A stretch of DNA of 64,000 nt, from assembly GCA_024734495.1 (NCBI GenBank), contig JALMQS010000411.1:1525725-1589724 (forward strand), written 5' to 3'. Source of the DNA: Forficula auricularia (Eukaryota; Arthropoda; Insecta; Dermaptera; Forficulidae). Under the pieces are notes generated by a model. The model did no database searches, was not told where the DNA came from, and worked only from the letters and a program-made list of their open reading frames with translations. Positions 22,767 to 34,015 of this stretch are shown here, piece by piece (within the stretch, counting starts at the first letter, position 1; each line of letters opens with the position of its first letter). The position numbers were made by a program, and so were the translations under genes.

Positions 22767-23172
22767 AAATAAGAGGGAGTCCCTAAATTACGTGAAGCGA
22801 TTTTGGCGATTTTTCGAACCCTCTTTGGTGAGATGTCGTGAGAATTAGCTCGACCCCCCCCCCTCCCCCCAATCTCACGTGAGATTTTTCAAAATGCGTA
22901 TTTTTAGTGTAAATACGTTAATCTGTGTTTTATTTAAAAAACATAATTTCCTTAATTATTTTTATTTAAGACTAGTTAAGACTATTATTATTATTATTAT
23001 TACTTAATTTAACCCAATTTTCTAGGAATTTTACACTGTTTCTTGCGGAAAAAGAAATACGTGATATTTTCCGAGACCCTCCCCCCTCTCCACCATTGGT
23101 TGAGATTCTGCTCGATCCCCTCCCCTCCCCCTAAACGCCTCACGTTATTTAGGGACGCCTCCTAATTTAAAA
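22767..23172. mobile_element. ~0.4-kb MITE with GTCCCTAAATTACGTGA ends
   Basis: AGTCCCTAAATTACGTGAAG at about 22778-22797 pairs with the right end, which reads on the minus strand GCGTCCCTAAATAACGTGAG. Two C-rich segments (22852-22870 and 23082-23134) sit symmetrically inside. The superfamily and TSD are not clear. Confidence 0.6.
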
Positions 23173-23344
23173 TAAAAAAGAATGATTTGTTGGTGGATAC
23201 GACCTGAATTCTTAATTTCTGGGATATTCTTTTAATTGTACCACTGCTGAAATTAAAAAAAAAAATATTATCTATTCGAAGGGAATTTGTCACCAAATTA
23301 ATAATTCCAATAAATTATTTTTATTTATTTATATTTATTCACTA

Positions 23345-23379
23345 GACAGTTTCGGTCAATATTGGTTGAACATCTTCAA
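23345..23379 (-). ncRNA. Hammerhead ribozyme-like motif, C3 mutated
   Basis: Minus strand: TTGAAGA (first core base C changed to T), T, an imperfect helix II ending ACC, then GAAACTGTC. GAAAC-T-GTC fits a minimal helix III and a GTC cleavage triplet. Confidence 0.45.
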
Positions 23380-23534
23380 TAGTAAATTTCATTTTATTTT
23401 GAAAATTGTCAATAAAAACCTCTCATTCTTCATTTCTTTTCATAGTAGACATTTATTTATCTATGTAAGTGTAAAATCTAGGAAACGAAATTAAGAATGA
23501 GATGGTTTCCTCAAAACTAAAATGATATTTACTA

Positions 23535-23574
23535 CTGAATATGTTCAACCAATAGTGATAGTGATCGAAATTGA
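23535..23574 (+). ncRNA. Hammerhead ribozyme-like motif, decayed
   Basis: CTGAATA (G8 replaced by T) followed by a diverged helix II and GAAATTGAC. It is the mirror partner of 23345-23379 and probably inactive. Confidence 0.35.
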
Positions 23575-23654
23575 CAAGGAAATACATATATAAATAAATA
23601 AAAATAATTTATGGAGCTTATTATATATTTTTGTCTTTATAACTTTTGATTTTT

Positions 23655-23712
23655 GCAGAGCCCCGGGCCCTTTGAGTTGCCGGAGGCTGGGGCTGCAGCC
23701 CCCTCTTGGCCT
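23655..23712. mobile_element. GC-rich transposon remnant
   Basis: GAGCCCCGGGCCCTTTGAG and GGGGCTGCAGCCCC resemble common GC-rich MITE ends. A similar patch is at 27326-27385. No TSD. Confidence 0.3.
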
Positions 23713-24547
23713 CTGACTATGGATGAAAAAGTCAAAATAAAATTGATTCCTAATCTTTTCAGCACTTCAATGATTTAATTATTGATAAATTTAATATTAA
23801 ATAAATGAATTATCTATAACCAAAGCCCACACAGTGATTTCAAATTAGTTGAAATTTTCAGTTCAGTTTCAAGTTTCATGTTTCTTAATTAAGAATGACA
23901 GAGAAAATTTAATAAAATTGTAAATTCGTCCTTTAGACATCTCTTCCCTTCACACTCTTCCGCTCTGTTAAGAGTTTCTAGACAGAAATTATCAACTTTT
24001 GGAATGATTTAATTTACACCACTTGTCTTCTACTCTCATCTTACACGTCTACGTTCATTCGGGTACCCAGCAACCAACATTCTTATGTATTTAGAATTTA
24101 ATAAATTAATAATATAGAATTAAAAGTTTACACAAAATAAAATCAGCGTAATATTTTAATTTTAATTTAAGAAAATGTGAAAATATTTTCAAAACTCTGT
24201 AAGTATACCATATCCTCAAATCCGCAAATATTTAATTGAGATAGAAAATCGCACTGAGGTGATATTCATTAATATATGTATGTATGTATATAAGTGTGTC
24301 AAATTTCATTTCATTAGTTACAACTGTTTGATAGCTATTCATATAATTCCATTTTTTCTGATTTTTAACTCGGAAGTTCAGAAAGCGCAAACTTTAAGCA
24401 GTTCTGGATTTTTCGCCAGAATGAACTTTTATGACTTTTTGTTCTTGAGTTATGGTAGGGATCTGTATCGAGGCAGAAACTGCTTCAAAAACAATAACTT
24501 GTGAATTCAATAGATCGACAATATATTCTTAGGCAATATCACTCTAT

Positions 24548-24905
24548 GAGCAATATTCTAGCATATGCAACTCTTATTTAGAATAAAGCTTTAAGGGATA
24601 GTAAAGAAACTTTCGCAATATGTCTAGACATTTCAAAAGCCTTCAATCTGGTAAGGCGCAAAAATCTTCTTGCCAAATTGGCCGCTTTTTGTTTGTCTTA
24701 TCCCGGGGGTCTGCAAGTTGTTTGAAAGCTTTCTCTTAAACCTTAGTATCAATGTTGTGGTTGATAGAATATCTTACTCTGTTTATACTAATGAGAGAGT
24801 TAATATCAATGGCTATTAAATTTTCCCACAAAAATTTTGTTTCCAAAATCTATTGTTGCGCAGATGATAGTATCCTTCATTATACCCAAAGTAGTACTCA
24901 TTATT
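24548..24905 (+). pseudogene. LINE reverse transcriptase fragment, heavily decayed
   Basis: Nucleotide similarity to the LINE at 50629-52026 is plain: CTAGACATTTCAAAAGCCTT and CACAAAAATCTTCTTGCC-like words match RT motif DISKAFD and the following KNLLAKL. A later segment reads CYADD-like (GCGCAGATGATAGTATCC). The VPQGS region between them is missing and several frameshifts are present. It is not functional. Confidence 0.75.
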
Positions 24906-24959
24906 GTTTATTTAAATTATTTTTTATGAATAAAAAAAATTAATAAACTTTTTAACTTA

Positions 24960-25060
24960 TTGTTTCATGAAGAAGGGTTGCATCAAGTACAGAGTACATG
25001 TTTCGGGATTACTTTAAGCCCATCTTCGAATTTCAAAAATATTTCCCCTTAAATAATTTT
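24960..25060 (-). repeat. Hammerhead motif remnant beside PLE tail fragment
   Basis: Minus strand at 24994-25029: TCGAAGA, T, GGGC...ATCCC, GAAACATGTA. Two core bases are changed. Next to it on the plus strand is GCATCAAGTACAGAG, a variant of the GCATCAAGCAGAGGAC tail that accompanies other copies. Confidence 0.45.
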
Positions 25061-25363
25061 TCAAAAATCTAAAAAGCAACAGATAAAATTTAACATTCAT
25101 TATTAATATTTGCGATACTTTAATTGTTGAAATAGAAAGTCGTCGTTTTTCGTCTGATCACTGACCTGCTTACTAGAAGAAAACGAATTTATCCAAGTCC
25201 AATCTGGTATTTGATTTCATGAGAAATAAGCTGCAACGGATCGTTGCTAAACTTTATCCAAATTCATTTGAAATATTAATATGTTTGTTCCTTTATTATT
25301 AATCAGATATCACTTGCAATTTGTAGTTCATATTGAAATTAATTCAAAAATAATTCTCATTTA

Positions 25364-26460
25364 AGAGTCGAGGAATAACCATTCTACATTGGATTTTTGA
25401 CGTTTCGGTTTTTATTGGTAACCATTGCTAAGACATAGAGGAATCGACTTAAAATCAAAAATAGCGATTGATTCTCATCTAATACTTGAGAAATATCCAT
25501 TCTATATTGGATTTTTGACGTTTCGGTTTTTATTAGTAACCATTCCTGAAGACATAGAGAAAACAACTTTAAACCAAAAATAGCGATTGATTCTCATCTA
25601 GTACTTGAGGAATAATCATTCTATATTGGATTTTTGACGTTTCGGTTTTTATTGGTAACCATTGCTGCAGACATAGAGGAATCGAGTTAAAATCAAAAAT
25701 AGCCATCGATTCTCATCTAATACTTGAGGAATAACAATTCTACATTAGGTTTTTGACGTTTCGATTATTATTGGTAACCATTGCTGAAGACATGGAGGAA
25801 ACGACTTAAAATCAAAAATAACGATCGATTCTTATCTAATACTAGAGGAATAACAATTCTACATTAGATTTTTGACCCTTCGATTACTATTGATCAAGCT
25901 TGAGTTGTTTACCAAAAAAATTTAGTCTTTTTGATTTTAAGTCGATTCTTCTACATTTTCAGTAGAGGTTTCCATTAATAGTCAAAACATCAAAAATTGA
26001 ATGCAATAAGGTTATTCCTGTAGTATTAGATAAGAATCGATCGTTATTTTTGATTTTAAGTCGTTTCCTCCATGTCTTCAGCAATGGTTACCAATAATAA
26101 TCGAAACGTCAAAAACCTAATGTAGAATTGTTATTCCTCAAGTATTAGATGAGAATCAATCGATATTTTTGATTTTAAGTCGATTCCTCCATGTCTTCGG
26201 CAATGGTTACTAATAAAGACCGAAACGTCAAAAATCCAATATAGAATGATTATTCCTCAAGTACTAGATGAGAATCAATCGCTATTTTTGGTTTAAAATC
26301 GATTTCTCTATGTCTTCAACAATGGTTACTAATAAAAATCAAAACGTCAAAAATCCAATATAGAATGATTATTCCTCAAGAACTAGATGAGAATCAATCG
26401 CTATTTTTGGTTTAAAATCGATTTCTCTGTCTTCAGCAAAGGTAACGGATAAGAAAACAA
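25364..26460. repeat. Palindromic array of ~119-bp tandem units
   Basis: Five plus-oriented units have their GACGTTTCG landmark at 25399, 25517, 25636, 25755 and (mutated) 25874. Minus-oriented units mirror them with CGAAACGTC near 25990, 26109, 26229 and 26348. Each unit contains TTGGTAACCATTGCTGAAGA and ends in ATTCTACATTGG. The turning point is near 25930. The GACGTTTCG/GGTAACC block resembles the 3' part of the hammerhead motif (CC-GAAACGTC), but no CTGANGA precedes it. A lone unit recurs at 59352-59450, so the array belongs to the element at 26460-27020. Confidence 0.85.
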
Positions 26461-27020
26461 CGCAGTTGCTATGGTTACTCATAAAAATTCCTCCCAAATT
26501 TTTAGCATTTCACAGAGAGAAGCCTATCCATTCTTACTTAAGCAAGGCTAAATGAGCTATATTAAAACTTTCAAATGAATAAATTTTAAAGAATTTAAAA
26601 AATTAAAAAAGTACCATCTTACTCTAGAGTAAAGTACTTTAAAATATAATTTTACTAAAAACTTTATTTAACCTTTTTGTGGTCCCCAAGGTACTTAATT
26701 AGGATATTAAATTTCATCAAAATTGGTTAAGTCATTTTCAAGATATTTAGAAAAAACTAAAAAAGTACTGAAATAAAGTACTAATGTTTGTGGGCCGATA
26801 TGTACCAAAAACTAATCAGCGCTTCATTTTGTTAAACTAATGGTAGGTTTTTCAATTTCATTTCAATCGGTGCAACGGTGTGGAAAAAATCGTGGGCCAA
26901 AAAAGCGATAACATACATACATACATCCATACCTACATCCATCCATACATACATCCATCCATACGCACGCACTAAATGAAAAAATCGCACTTTTTGGCCT
27001 CTCGACGAGACCCCATGTAA
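26460..27020. mobile_element. Dispersed element D, body adjoining the 119-bp array
   Basis: This region recurs in reverse orientation at 58480-59100, including AGGGAGAAGCCTATCCATTC-like sequence, AAAGTACTTTAAAATATAAT, CGGTGCAACGGTGTGG-like sequence and CCCCATGTAATTTTTGGC. A CATA/CATC microsatellite (26909-26966) lies in a position occupied by a GGATGGATG run in the other copy. No frame is conserved. It could be an RTE-like LINE 3' region or a Helitron-type element with internal satellite; unresolved. Confidence 0.6.
26909..26966. repeat. CATA/CATC microsatellite
   Basis: Interrupted tetranucleotide run inside element D. Confidence 0.9.
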
Positions 27021-27213
27021 TTTTTGGCAAAACCGTCACGTGCTAAAATTCAACCTAATTGAATACTACAATTTGTGACTTTAATTGAGTCCATGGGTTC
27101 CGTAGTCTTTACCTGAGGACCCTTTGAAGCCACGCTTGCCCCAAGAGCGATTACAATACTTTACCCATGCTTTGCATTGGATAAAGTAATAACAGATCAA
27201 ATATTTCTATTTA

Positions 27214-27310
27214 ATGATGAAGGTCAAACCTTCGAAACTACAGTCTCAAACAAATAAATGTTTATATGCATCAAGTAGAGAACAACCTCATTGATTTCTA
27301 TTTATGAATA
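27214..27310 (+). mobile_element. PLE terminal fragment: hammerhead-like motif plus tail
   Basis: Core at 27214-27245: ATGATGA (C3 changed to A), AAGGT-CAA-ACCTT helix II, CGAAAC, loop TACA, GTC. GAAAC-TACA-GTC is a classic minimal helix III with cleavage triplet. It is followed by AAACAAATAAATG and the tail ATCAAGTAGAGAACAACCTC (27269-27288) then TTGATTTC. The same hammerhead-to-tail order is seen on the minus strand at 44040-44191. Confidence 0.6.
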
Positions 27311-27315
27311 GTATT

Positions 27316-28150
27316 TTAGATTCTGTGGGCCCCTCCCGGGTTCATGGGCCTCGGGCAGCTGCCTAGTCCGCCAACCGTTAAATCCACAAGTGCTGATGAG
27401 TCTTTTTCATTAAAAATATGTAGTCTAGGTGGTTTCATAAACTTTTCTTTCAATAAATAACTTAACCACCAAAGCATCAAATCTCCAATATTTTGGGGTT
27501 TCTTCATATTTGATTTATAGCTCAACCAAAACAATTCCACACTTACTGATCAATGTTTGAATCATCCCCGGACATTCAAGCACAGTGAAGTTATTCCTAA
27601 TCCATGAATGCTGGGTGTTAAAACACCTTCTCGGACCAAAATGAATTCATATTTTGGAGAATACCTTCTCTTCACTTCTCCATTAAGATCCTGGTGGCAT
27701 TTTAAATAGTAAAAGTAAATAAAACAGATCTTTCGGTGAATAATGTAAATATAATTTCGAAAAAGTTAAATACGGAAGTAAGGGGAGATGTAGAAATATA
27801 TTAAATTAAATTTCTTTTTTCGCAGATAATAAACTAAAGAAAAAATAGAAAGTAGATATTTCAGGAAAGTATACTGTATCTAGTAAATATTGGAGGAAAA
27901 TGTAAAAACACATCCAAGATCTGATTGCTGGCAAATATTAGTAATTTGCCAATTTTGTCAATCACGTATTTTTGTAGCTATGTGAATCCAGACAAGTGTT
28001 TAGAAATGTCTGAAATGTAGAAAAAAATAATTTTTAAATATAGTTTTTTATGTCTATCTGTATTCTAATACTCACATAATTCGAAATTACAAGATCATAG
28101 AAAGTACGTTTGTAAGACAAAATATTTATTTGTATTTCCAAAACAAAAAA
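27316..28150. other. GC-rich remnant then unannotated sequence
   Basis: 27326-27385 contains GGGCCTCGGGCAGCTGCC, a common GC-rich transposon end. The 74-codon frame over it is not a gene. The rest shows nothing recognisable. Confidence 0.35.
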
Positions 28151-28345
28151 GTGTTTAGATTTAAAAATTCCTAGTTTGAAGAATTTCCTTCACGAGTGTG
28201 TCTTCTATCAAACCCGAGTTGCTATGAGTATTATTTTTTATCACTTTTGTGATTTTCCAAAGTAATCTTAATATTCTACTAAAGTCAGTAGGAGTGAGCT
28301 TTATATTTACAAATTCTGGTTGCGAATTCTGAAAATTGCACAAAA
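28150..28345 (-). mobile_element. SINE family A, heavily decayed
   Basis: CTATCAAACCCGAGTTGCTA and flanking words align with the minus-strand head of copies at 17400 and 40520. The A box is gone. Confidence 0.35.
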
Positions 28346-29480
28346 TCGAATTTTTATATTTTGAGCTTTTAAACTATTATAATGAAAAAGCTCTAAAGTT
28401 TTTAATAAGATGCACTTTTCTGCTAAGCTCAGCCTTCTAGTACAAACCGTTTGTTGACATAAAATTTCCACATCATAAACATTTGCAGACTAGGTAACTA
28501 CCAAGTCTTAAAAAGTTTTTAATTCTGTACATTTTTTTTTATAAATTCTACTATATCTCTAGTATATTATTTCTATCCGTTGCAGATATAACAAATATAA
28601 AAAAATAATCTTGGGATCAACAACCGACAAATACACACTCATACAAATACACAGAGATGAGGTTAGTATTTAATATGGAATTAAACTAATACACAAAAGA
28701 GTATTAACTAAGGATTAGAGTAAAATATATATATATAATTCCATCTTCTCCACAAAACTGATTTTATAAAATAATCCAAAAGGATTAGCTTGAAAGCGTA
28801 AAAATTGTTATTAAAAAATATATACCTATATTTAAGTAAACAAAAGATAAATATTTTTTTAGATATTATGATTGTCTATATTTATATGATACAATATTTA
28901 AAATGTTTAAAGAAAAAATAAGACATTCACTTTTTAAATAACAAGAGAATAAAAATGAGATAATAAATTAATTTCTCACAAACCATACGAAAAATTCACT
29001 AAATGAGGTGACATCTATTCAAGATATAGAATTGATCATTACAAATTCAACCCTAGCATTTATGCGAGAGCTGATTTTTGGCCATTTTATGTTCATCTCT
29101 ATGGCTAGAAAACGCTACACTTATTTCTTTTTTTACATCCTAGATCTCATCTATACAATTAGAAGTGTAAGATCGTGGTCAAACACTTTCCTGGTCTAAT
29201 CTAAAAAAGAACAAAATAATAAATAGGTATAATTTATTTTTTTGAAGAAAATAAAACCACACTGAGAACAAAACAGATTTATTAGACAATGAAAAAATAT
29301 TTAAAAATGAGACGTCTGACTTTGTTTTGCAGAACTATGTGCATAAAAATTGATCTCGACTGATGTTGTCGCTACACGAAAACAGTTTTCTAAATGAACC
29401 TGAGTAATTCGTGTTCTCATTTGTGATTTGACGTGCTTCATACAAAGCTGGTGAAAAAATATAGGTATACTAGTCAGATA
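28346..29480. other. AT-rich stretch, nothing recognised
   Basis: No supported frame or repeat; only simple AT-rich sequence. Confidence 0.5.
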
Positions 29481-29566
29481 TTCAGCGCCTGTCAACGCAA
29501 CCGGCCACGCAGGGCGTGTTATTCGAATCCATACCCTTCAATTTACAGGCGCGGCGCTGAACTACT
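29481..29566. repeat. GC-rich hairpin
   Basis: TTCAGCGCCTGT near 29482 pairs with ACAGGCGCGGCGCTGAA near 29545-29561, apart from a small asymmetry. The interior GGGCGTGTTATTCGAATCC is faintly B-box-like. Possibly a tiny MITE or structured RNA; unknown. Confidence 0.4.
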
Positions 29567-30377
29567 CCAATCAAATCATATGCCAAAAACATACCTAAAT
29601 GTCTTTCTGTATCTTTTAGCCACCCGTGAAACTAAACAAAAATGGAAGAAAAAGTTGAAACTTTTTCAAGACTCCGTATGCCCACTAGTTAGAATCGCCT
29701 TAATAACAAACTCTTCCTCTTATCTACCATCGGCCCCCTTAATACTCTCTCATGGTCTTTGACGGTCCTGTGTCAATTCTGGGCTTATGCACCATAAGTT
29801 TTTCCAAATAGCCAAACCATCGACAGATCATGTTTGTAAAACGCAGGATAAATACGTTTTATAGAACTCTTCCAAACCAACTTGATGGAATTTCTACTTT
29901 AACTGTGTATCACAACACACTTCACAATGTTCCATTTGTAATCTTCTTGGTAATAAATTCAAGTCTACCGCGAATGGCGTTGAACTCAAAAAGTACATGA
30001 TGTTTTTTAAAATCCTGAAATCGATTTTCAAATTCGAGGTTCAAGACAGATATCAAAAAGAAGCGTATTTATCCACCACCTCTTGTGTGACGTCTGATTG
30101 CAATGACAATGTAGGAAAAGGAGTTAAGTTTTTTGTTTCCAAATGCCAGATTTCATTTGAAATACAGAAATATGATCATATTATTAATTAATTGATATTT
30201 CCATTCTAGACGAGTATTAACGGGATATTTAAAATAACTCAATTCAATGAATCTTTCAAAAAATTCGAGATACCTATTTCAAATTTATCTTAGCTATAAT
30301 TTAAAAATATATTATACGAACGACTTATGATGTAATAATGTTCTTTTGGTGGTATGTGTAATAAAGTTAACATTTAT
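29567..30377. other. Unrecognised sequence of mixed composition
   Basis: Less AT-biased than its surroundings, with frames at 29433-29762 and 29997-30191 but no domain I can name. It could be eroded transposon coding sequence. Confidence 0.3.
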
Positions 30378-30470
30378 GTTCATTTGACCGAGCTCCGCCT
30401 GCCGCAACATGACTCCCAACGGGCCGCATACGGCCCGCGGGTCTCGTGTTGGCCACCCCTTCTCTAGAGT
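30378..30470 (-). mobile_element. hAT element end, remnant
   Basis: On the minus strand it reads AGGGGTGGCCAACACGAGAC then CCGCGGGCCGTATGCGGCCC, the typical GGCCGCATGCGGCCCGCG hAT terminus seen in many animals. The partner end is not found. Confidence 0.6.
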
Positions 30471-31685
30471 CTACATCATCTTTCTTCTATATGTATTTAT
30501 TAATCCAATATTCTGCGAATAGATGTCATCTGCTCTTTTAAACTTCCAATCTAATTACCTTATCATTTACCACTTTCAATAGAACTCTTTAACTTAGAAA
30601 ACCATCATAAACAATGGTAAATGAATACATTTTTCATCGGAAAAATAAAAATGTATTTACGTACTGTGAAAATTTTCTGAATGTGTTCTGGGGCTTTCAA
30701 TTTTATTGGCAATCACTGTTCTCTCGTCCCATAGAATTTCTTTAAGGGTAAATAGGATCGTTTGTAGCGGACAAAAGTCAGAGAATATAAGTAGCCTGAG
30801 AGGGTGAAATTGTTCAAAGGTGAGAGGGTGAATATAAAAGACCGGTATAGAATAATATTTAAGTAAAATAAAACAACAATAACAATAGTTTTATAAATTC
30901 AATTGCATTTTCGATATCTTTATTATGATGATTATTCGGTATTATTATACAAGTTTCAAATGTTCGTTTTCTATGGAAAAAAGATCATAGAATTCAGGAA
31001 CTGAATATTAAATTTAATGTTAATCCGATATCGAAAAAGAAAAAAAAGGAATAGAAAATAAGGGTAATAACCCTCCAAAAAAATAAAAAAATGTTTAACA
31101 CTCTACTTTTCTCTAGAATTTAATCCAATAAAGACTTGAAGTGATTCGTCCTTGTCTCTTTGTTAAACCAATCGTTAGATGGCGATTCGGTCTTTTGGAA
31201 TCTCATTACTCTTCAAATTCATTTAACACTCTCTTCAAAGTATTTTTCAATATATAATATTAACCATTTAAGACCGGTTTTACTACCACCTCCACTTGAA
31301 CTAAATAAATTCCAAATTTAACTACCTCTCCTCAAATCGAACGTATCCTCTAGTCTAGATCAGATGGAGAATCTCACCTGAAATGGTAAAGTCCGGGTTA
31401 TAGAATAGTCTGGTCCTGATATTCTATATAACGAATCTTTCTTTAATTTTAATTTAATCTAAGTAAATTCGTTCTTTTATTTCTGATTTGAAAAAGATTG
31501 GGGATCTTTCCGTTTAAAGTCACAATCCTAATAAAAATGTATTCTAATAATTCACTCAAAGAAACTATCTGCTATTTTTCTCTTCTCTGGCCTTTCTCTT
31601 TATTTTTTACATTCACATATACCTATATTCTCTATATCATCTAATGATATTAAATATAATATGAAGTATTGCGATCGCCTGCCCG
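30471..31685. other. AT-rich stretch, nothing recognised
   Basis: No supported feature. Confidence 0.5.
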
Positions 31686-31689
31686 ACTA

Positions 31690-32015
31690 TTTGGGAGCTT
31701 CTATTTATATTTGTTCTGGCGAGATAAATTCAATAAACTCTTCAAAAGCATCATTTCTTCGAAACACACGATTTTCTTTGCTATTAAATTAGGTTTTAAC
31801 CGAACAAACGCATTCGTCAATTCGCATATCCATATGACTGGAACTCTCTTCCCCCATCTGTTTTCCAAGCTACATATAATCTTCAATCTTTTAAGACTCG
31901 CATCTACAGATACCGTCAATCCTGAAATTTCTTCTTATTTACACGATACAAGGATCTACCGACGAGAGTGTACCTTTTTGGTGCAACTTGTTCTTGTATC
32001 AATATTGTATTAGAA
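31690..32015 (+). pseudogene. LINE C-terminal and 3'-UTR fragment
   Basis: TTTGCTATTAAATTAGG and CATATGACTGGAACTCTCTT correspond to the C-terminal FAVKL and MTSRDWNSLP segment of the LINE at 50629-52026, in a partly broken frame. TACCTTTTTGGTGCAACTTG matches its 3' UTR. 5'-truncated. Confidence 0.65.
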
Positions 32016-32312
32016 GAAGGAAGAGGTATCAGCCAAAGTTGGATGCTCTGGGTTCAATAAAACATCCTGAATAAAACGTTTCGGCCTGAATTTATTTGGC
32101 CATCTTCAGTTAATTGGGCCATAAAATTTATTTTTAGGGTGTTTTATTGAACCCAGCGCATCCAACTTTGGCTGGTACCTTCTCCTTCATCTAATATAGT
32201 TTTAAATTTTGTAGCCCAAATAAATTCAGGCCGAAATGTTTTATTCAGGGTGTAGGTATTATTGAACCCAGCGCATCCAACTTTGGCTGATACCTCCTCA
32301 TTCATCTAATAC
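32007..32312. repeat. Hammerhead cassette in inverted and direct copies
   Basis: A minus-oriented copy (32007-32109) is followed by a truncated plus copy (32137-32199) and a longer plus copy (about 32210-32312). Landmarks are GGTATCAGCCAAAGTTGGAT and its complement ATCCAACTTTGGCTGATACC, and GGGTTCAATAAAAC. The arrangement is minus, partial plus, plus. Confidence 0.75.
32074..32109 (-). ncRNA. Hammerhead ribozyme-like motif, core intact
   Basis: Minus strand: CTGAAGA, T, GGCC-loop-GGCC helix II (4 bp, 11-nt loop), GAAACGTT. All core bases present. The plus copy at 32216-32250 keeps GGCCGAAATG but has lost CTGAAGA. Confidence 0.6.
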
Positions 32313-32340
32313 AGTTTCATCACAGCCACGAATACTAACA

Positions 32341-32910
32341 ACTTTTTTTAATGAAAACGATGAGAGGAGTTACGCCAAAAAGGTGCATCCCATAAAGGCC
32401 TGGGTTGGCCCCTCCATCGTGAAAAGAAGAAGAAGAAGGGTTTTTATGTGCTGGGTAGGGGTCGAAGGAATCTGTGGATACGGGTCTTAAACAGCTGAAG
32501 TTTATAAGTCGCGGGGAAAACGGTGACTGGGAGCGAGTTCCAGTCTCTGGAGGTCATAGGAATAAAAGCGTTGGCGAAAACGCTTGTTCGATTTTTATCC
32601 AATTTGAGAGCGAAGGGGTGCTGAGCGTTCGAAAACCGCGTGTTTCTCTTAAAGAGGGCTTTAAGGGGGGATAATTGATTTCAGTTCGACTGAACAGACA
32701 CCACGATAGTATCTGTAGTACAGGGAAAGGACAGAAACGTTTCTTTGGTGAGCCAGGGAGTCGAGTGAGTTAGTTAGGGCCGGGTATCCTATTAGTTTAA
32801 TTTGCCGCTTCTGAATTGCGTCCAGTGTGGCAAGAGAATGGTTGGAGGCCCCTCTCCACAGATGAGAGCCATATTCGAGACAGGGACGAATTTGAGCCTT
32901 ATAAACATTG
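32341..32910 (-). pseudogene. LINE 3' half, minus strand
   Basis: Reads on the minus strand as the C-terminal domain of a jockey/CR1-type ORF2: IRPCLEYGSHLWRGASN-like start near 32880, then LDAIQKR, LAHQRNVSVLSLYYRYY and TSRDWNSLP near 32500, ending in a 3' UTR (GATGGAGGGGCCAACCCAGG) and a short A tail at 32343-32349. Nucleotide identity to 51440-52026 is high by eye, so the two are the same subfamily. 5'-truncated at 32907, with a frameshift around 32660 (extra T). Dead-on-arrival copy. Confidence 0.85.
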
Positions 32911-33925
32911 TATCAATATCATCAGAAAAAAAGAAAAAAATTGTCATTGCATTCAGTCAATCGCGATAGTTATTCTCATGTTACCTGAAATGTAAGAACC
33001 TAAGAACACATGGAAAAAACTAATTCCCAAGGTACAGACAGAAGTTCGCCAAAATTTTCAACATTCTATTCCTTTATTAGAAAAGCTCTACAGTAACATT
33101 ATATACAAAAACGAATGCTTTTTTTAATTTCTTGATTAGGAATGCATTTAATTTGTACAAGAATTTCAGCCAGCATTCAACCCCTCTCGCTTTCAACCAT
33201 CCGTACCCATCAACTTTCTCTCTCTCTCTCGTTTCATTGCTTTCCATACAAGCACTTTGCTACTTTCTTGTTCTTGGCTTAATGACCATTTCCAAACTCT
33301 CTTCGCCCGGCTCATCCTCCGCCCTGCCATTCCATTTCGAGAAGATTCTTAAGATTCCAACAACAAGATGAAGATTATCTTTGTGCTGTTTCGTTAAGTT
33401 TTCTTTTATTTCCTATATATATATATATATATATAGAATATAAATATTTAGAAAGAAAAAGTATAGAAACAATTTCACGCTTTGCTTATACGCTTTTTAT
33501 TGTAAACATTACCATTAGTTAAAGGGGGTAAAAAGTTTATATGAAAAAACTTTCCATTTATTTATTTATTTATTTAATTATTATTAGTATTTAACATGGC
33601 GCTTTAGAAATTATATTTTTTAATTACTCCTGAATCTCATTGAATCTGACGATAATTACTTTTAACGAAAACAAAGGGCACACAGGTAGGCAGCAGTCAT
33701 TCTATTTAAAAAGTTATAATATTATTTTTAAGGAATTTTTCGCGTTATCCTTTTGAAATATTTTGTCTTTTAGTTGAACGTAACAAAAACATTACATTTA
33801 AATTTTTTCAAACTATATGAACCTTTGGAACACTTATTTATGTCCTAATCAGCCTTCGATAATCTTGAATGTTTATTTTATTGCATGAAAACAACTACCA
33901 GAGAATTTAGTATTAATATATAACT
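32911..33925. other. Low-complexity stretch, nothing recognised
   Basis: Contains a CT run near 33217-33231 and (TA)n at 33418-33433. The 79-codon frame 33132-33371 has no motif. Confidence 0.45.
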
Positions 33926-34015
33926 ATTAACATACGAGCTTCGAGGGCGTGCTTCAAAGGCACGCCCTCAGCTCGGCCCTCCGGGCTGATGCCCTGGCGG
34001 GCAGCGTCTCAGTCC
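33926..34015. repeat. GC-rich hairpin island
   Basis: GAGGGCGTGC-TTCAAAG-GCACGCCCTC is a perfect 10-bp stem. It is followed by CTCGGCCCTCCGGGC and TGCCCTGGCGGGCA. The base composition is sharply different from surroundings. Origin unknown; probably a transposon end. Confidence 0.5.

Larger units (their letters stand above)
23309..23622. repeat. Inverted repeat with a hammerhead motif in each arm
   Basis: Arms of roughly 125 bp (23309-23437 and 23495-23622) around a ~57-bp spacer. The left arm encodes a hammerhead-like motif on the minus strand at 23345-23379 and the right arm the mirror-image motif on the plus strand. No clean TSD found. Confidence 0.65.

Noticed and set aside
25518..25570. 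CTGAAGACATAGAGAAAAC in a 119-bp unit as a plus-strand hammerhead
   Set aside because: CTGAAGA and GAAA are only six bases apart with no possible helix II, and other units lack GAAA.
25364..26460. Regularly spaced repeats considered as a CRISPR-like array
   Set aside because: Units are contiguous ~119-bp tandem copies without variable spacers, orientation flips, and the DNA is eukaryotic.
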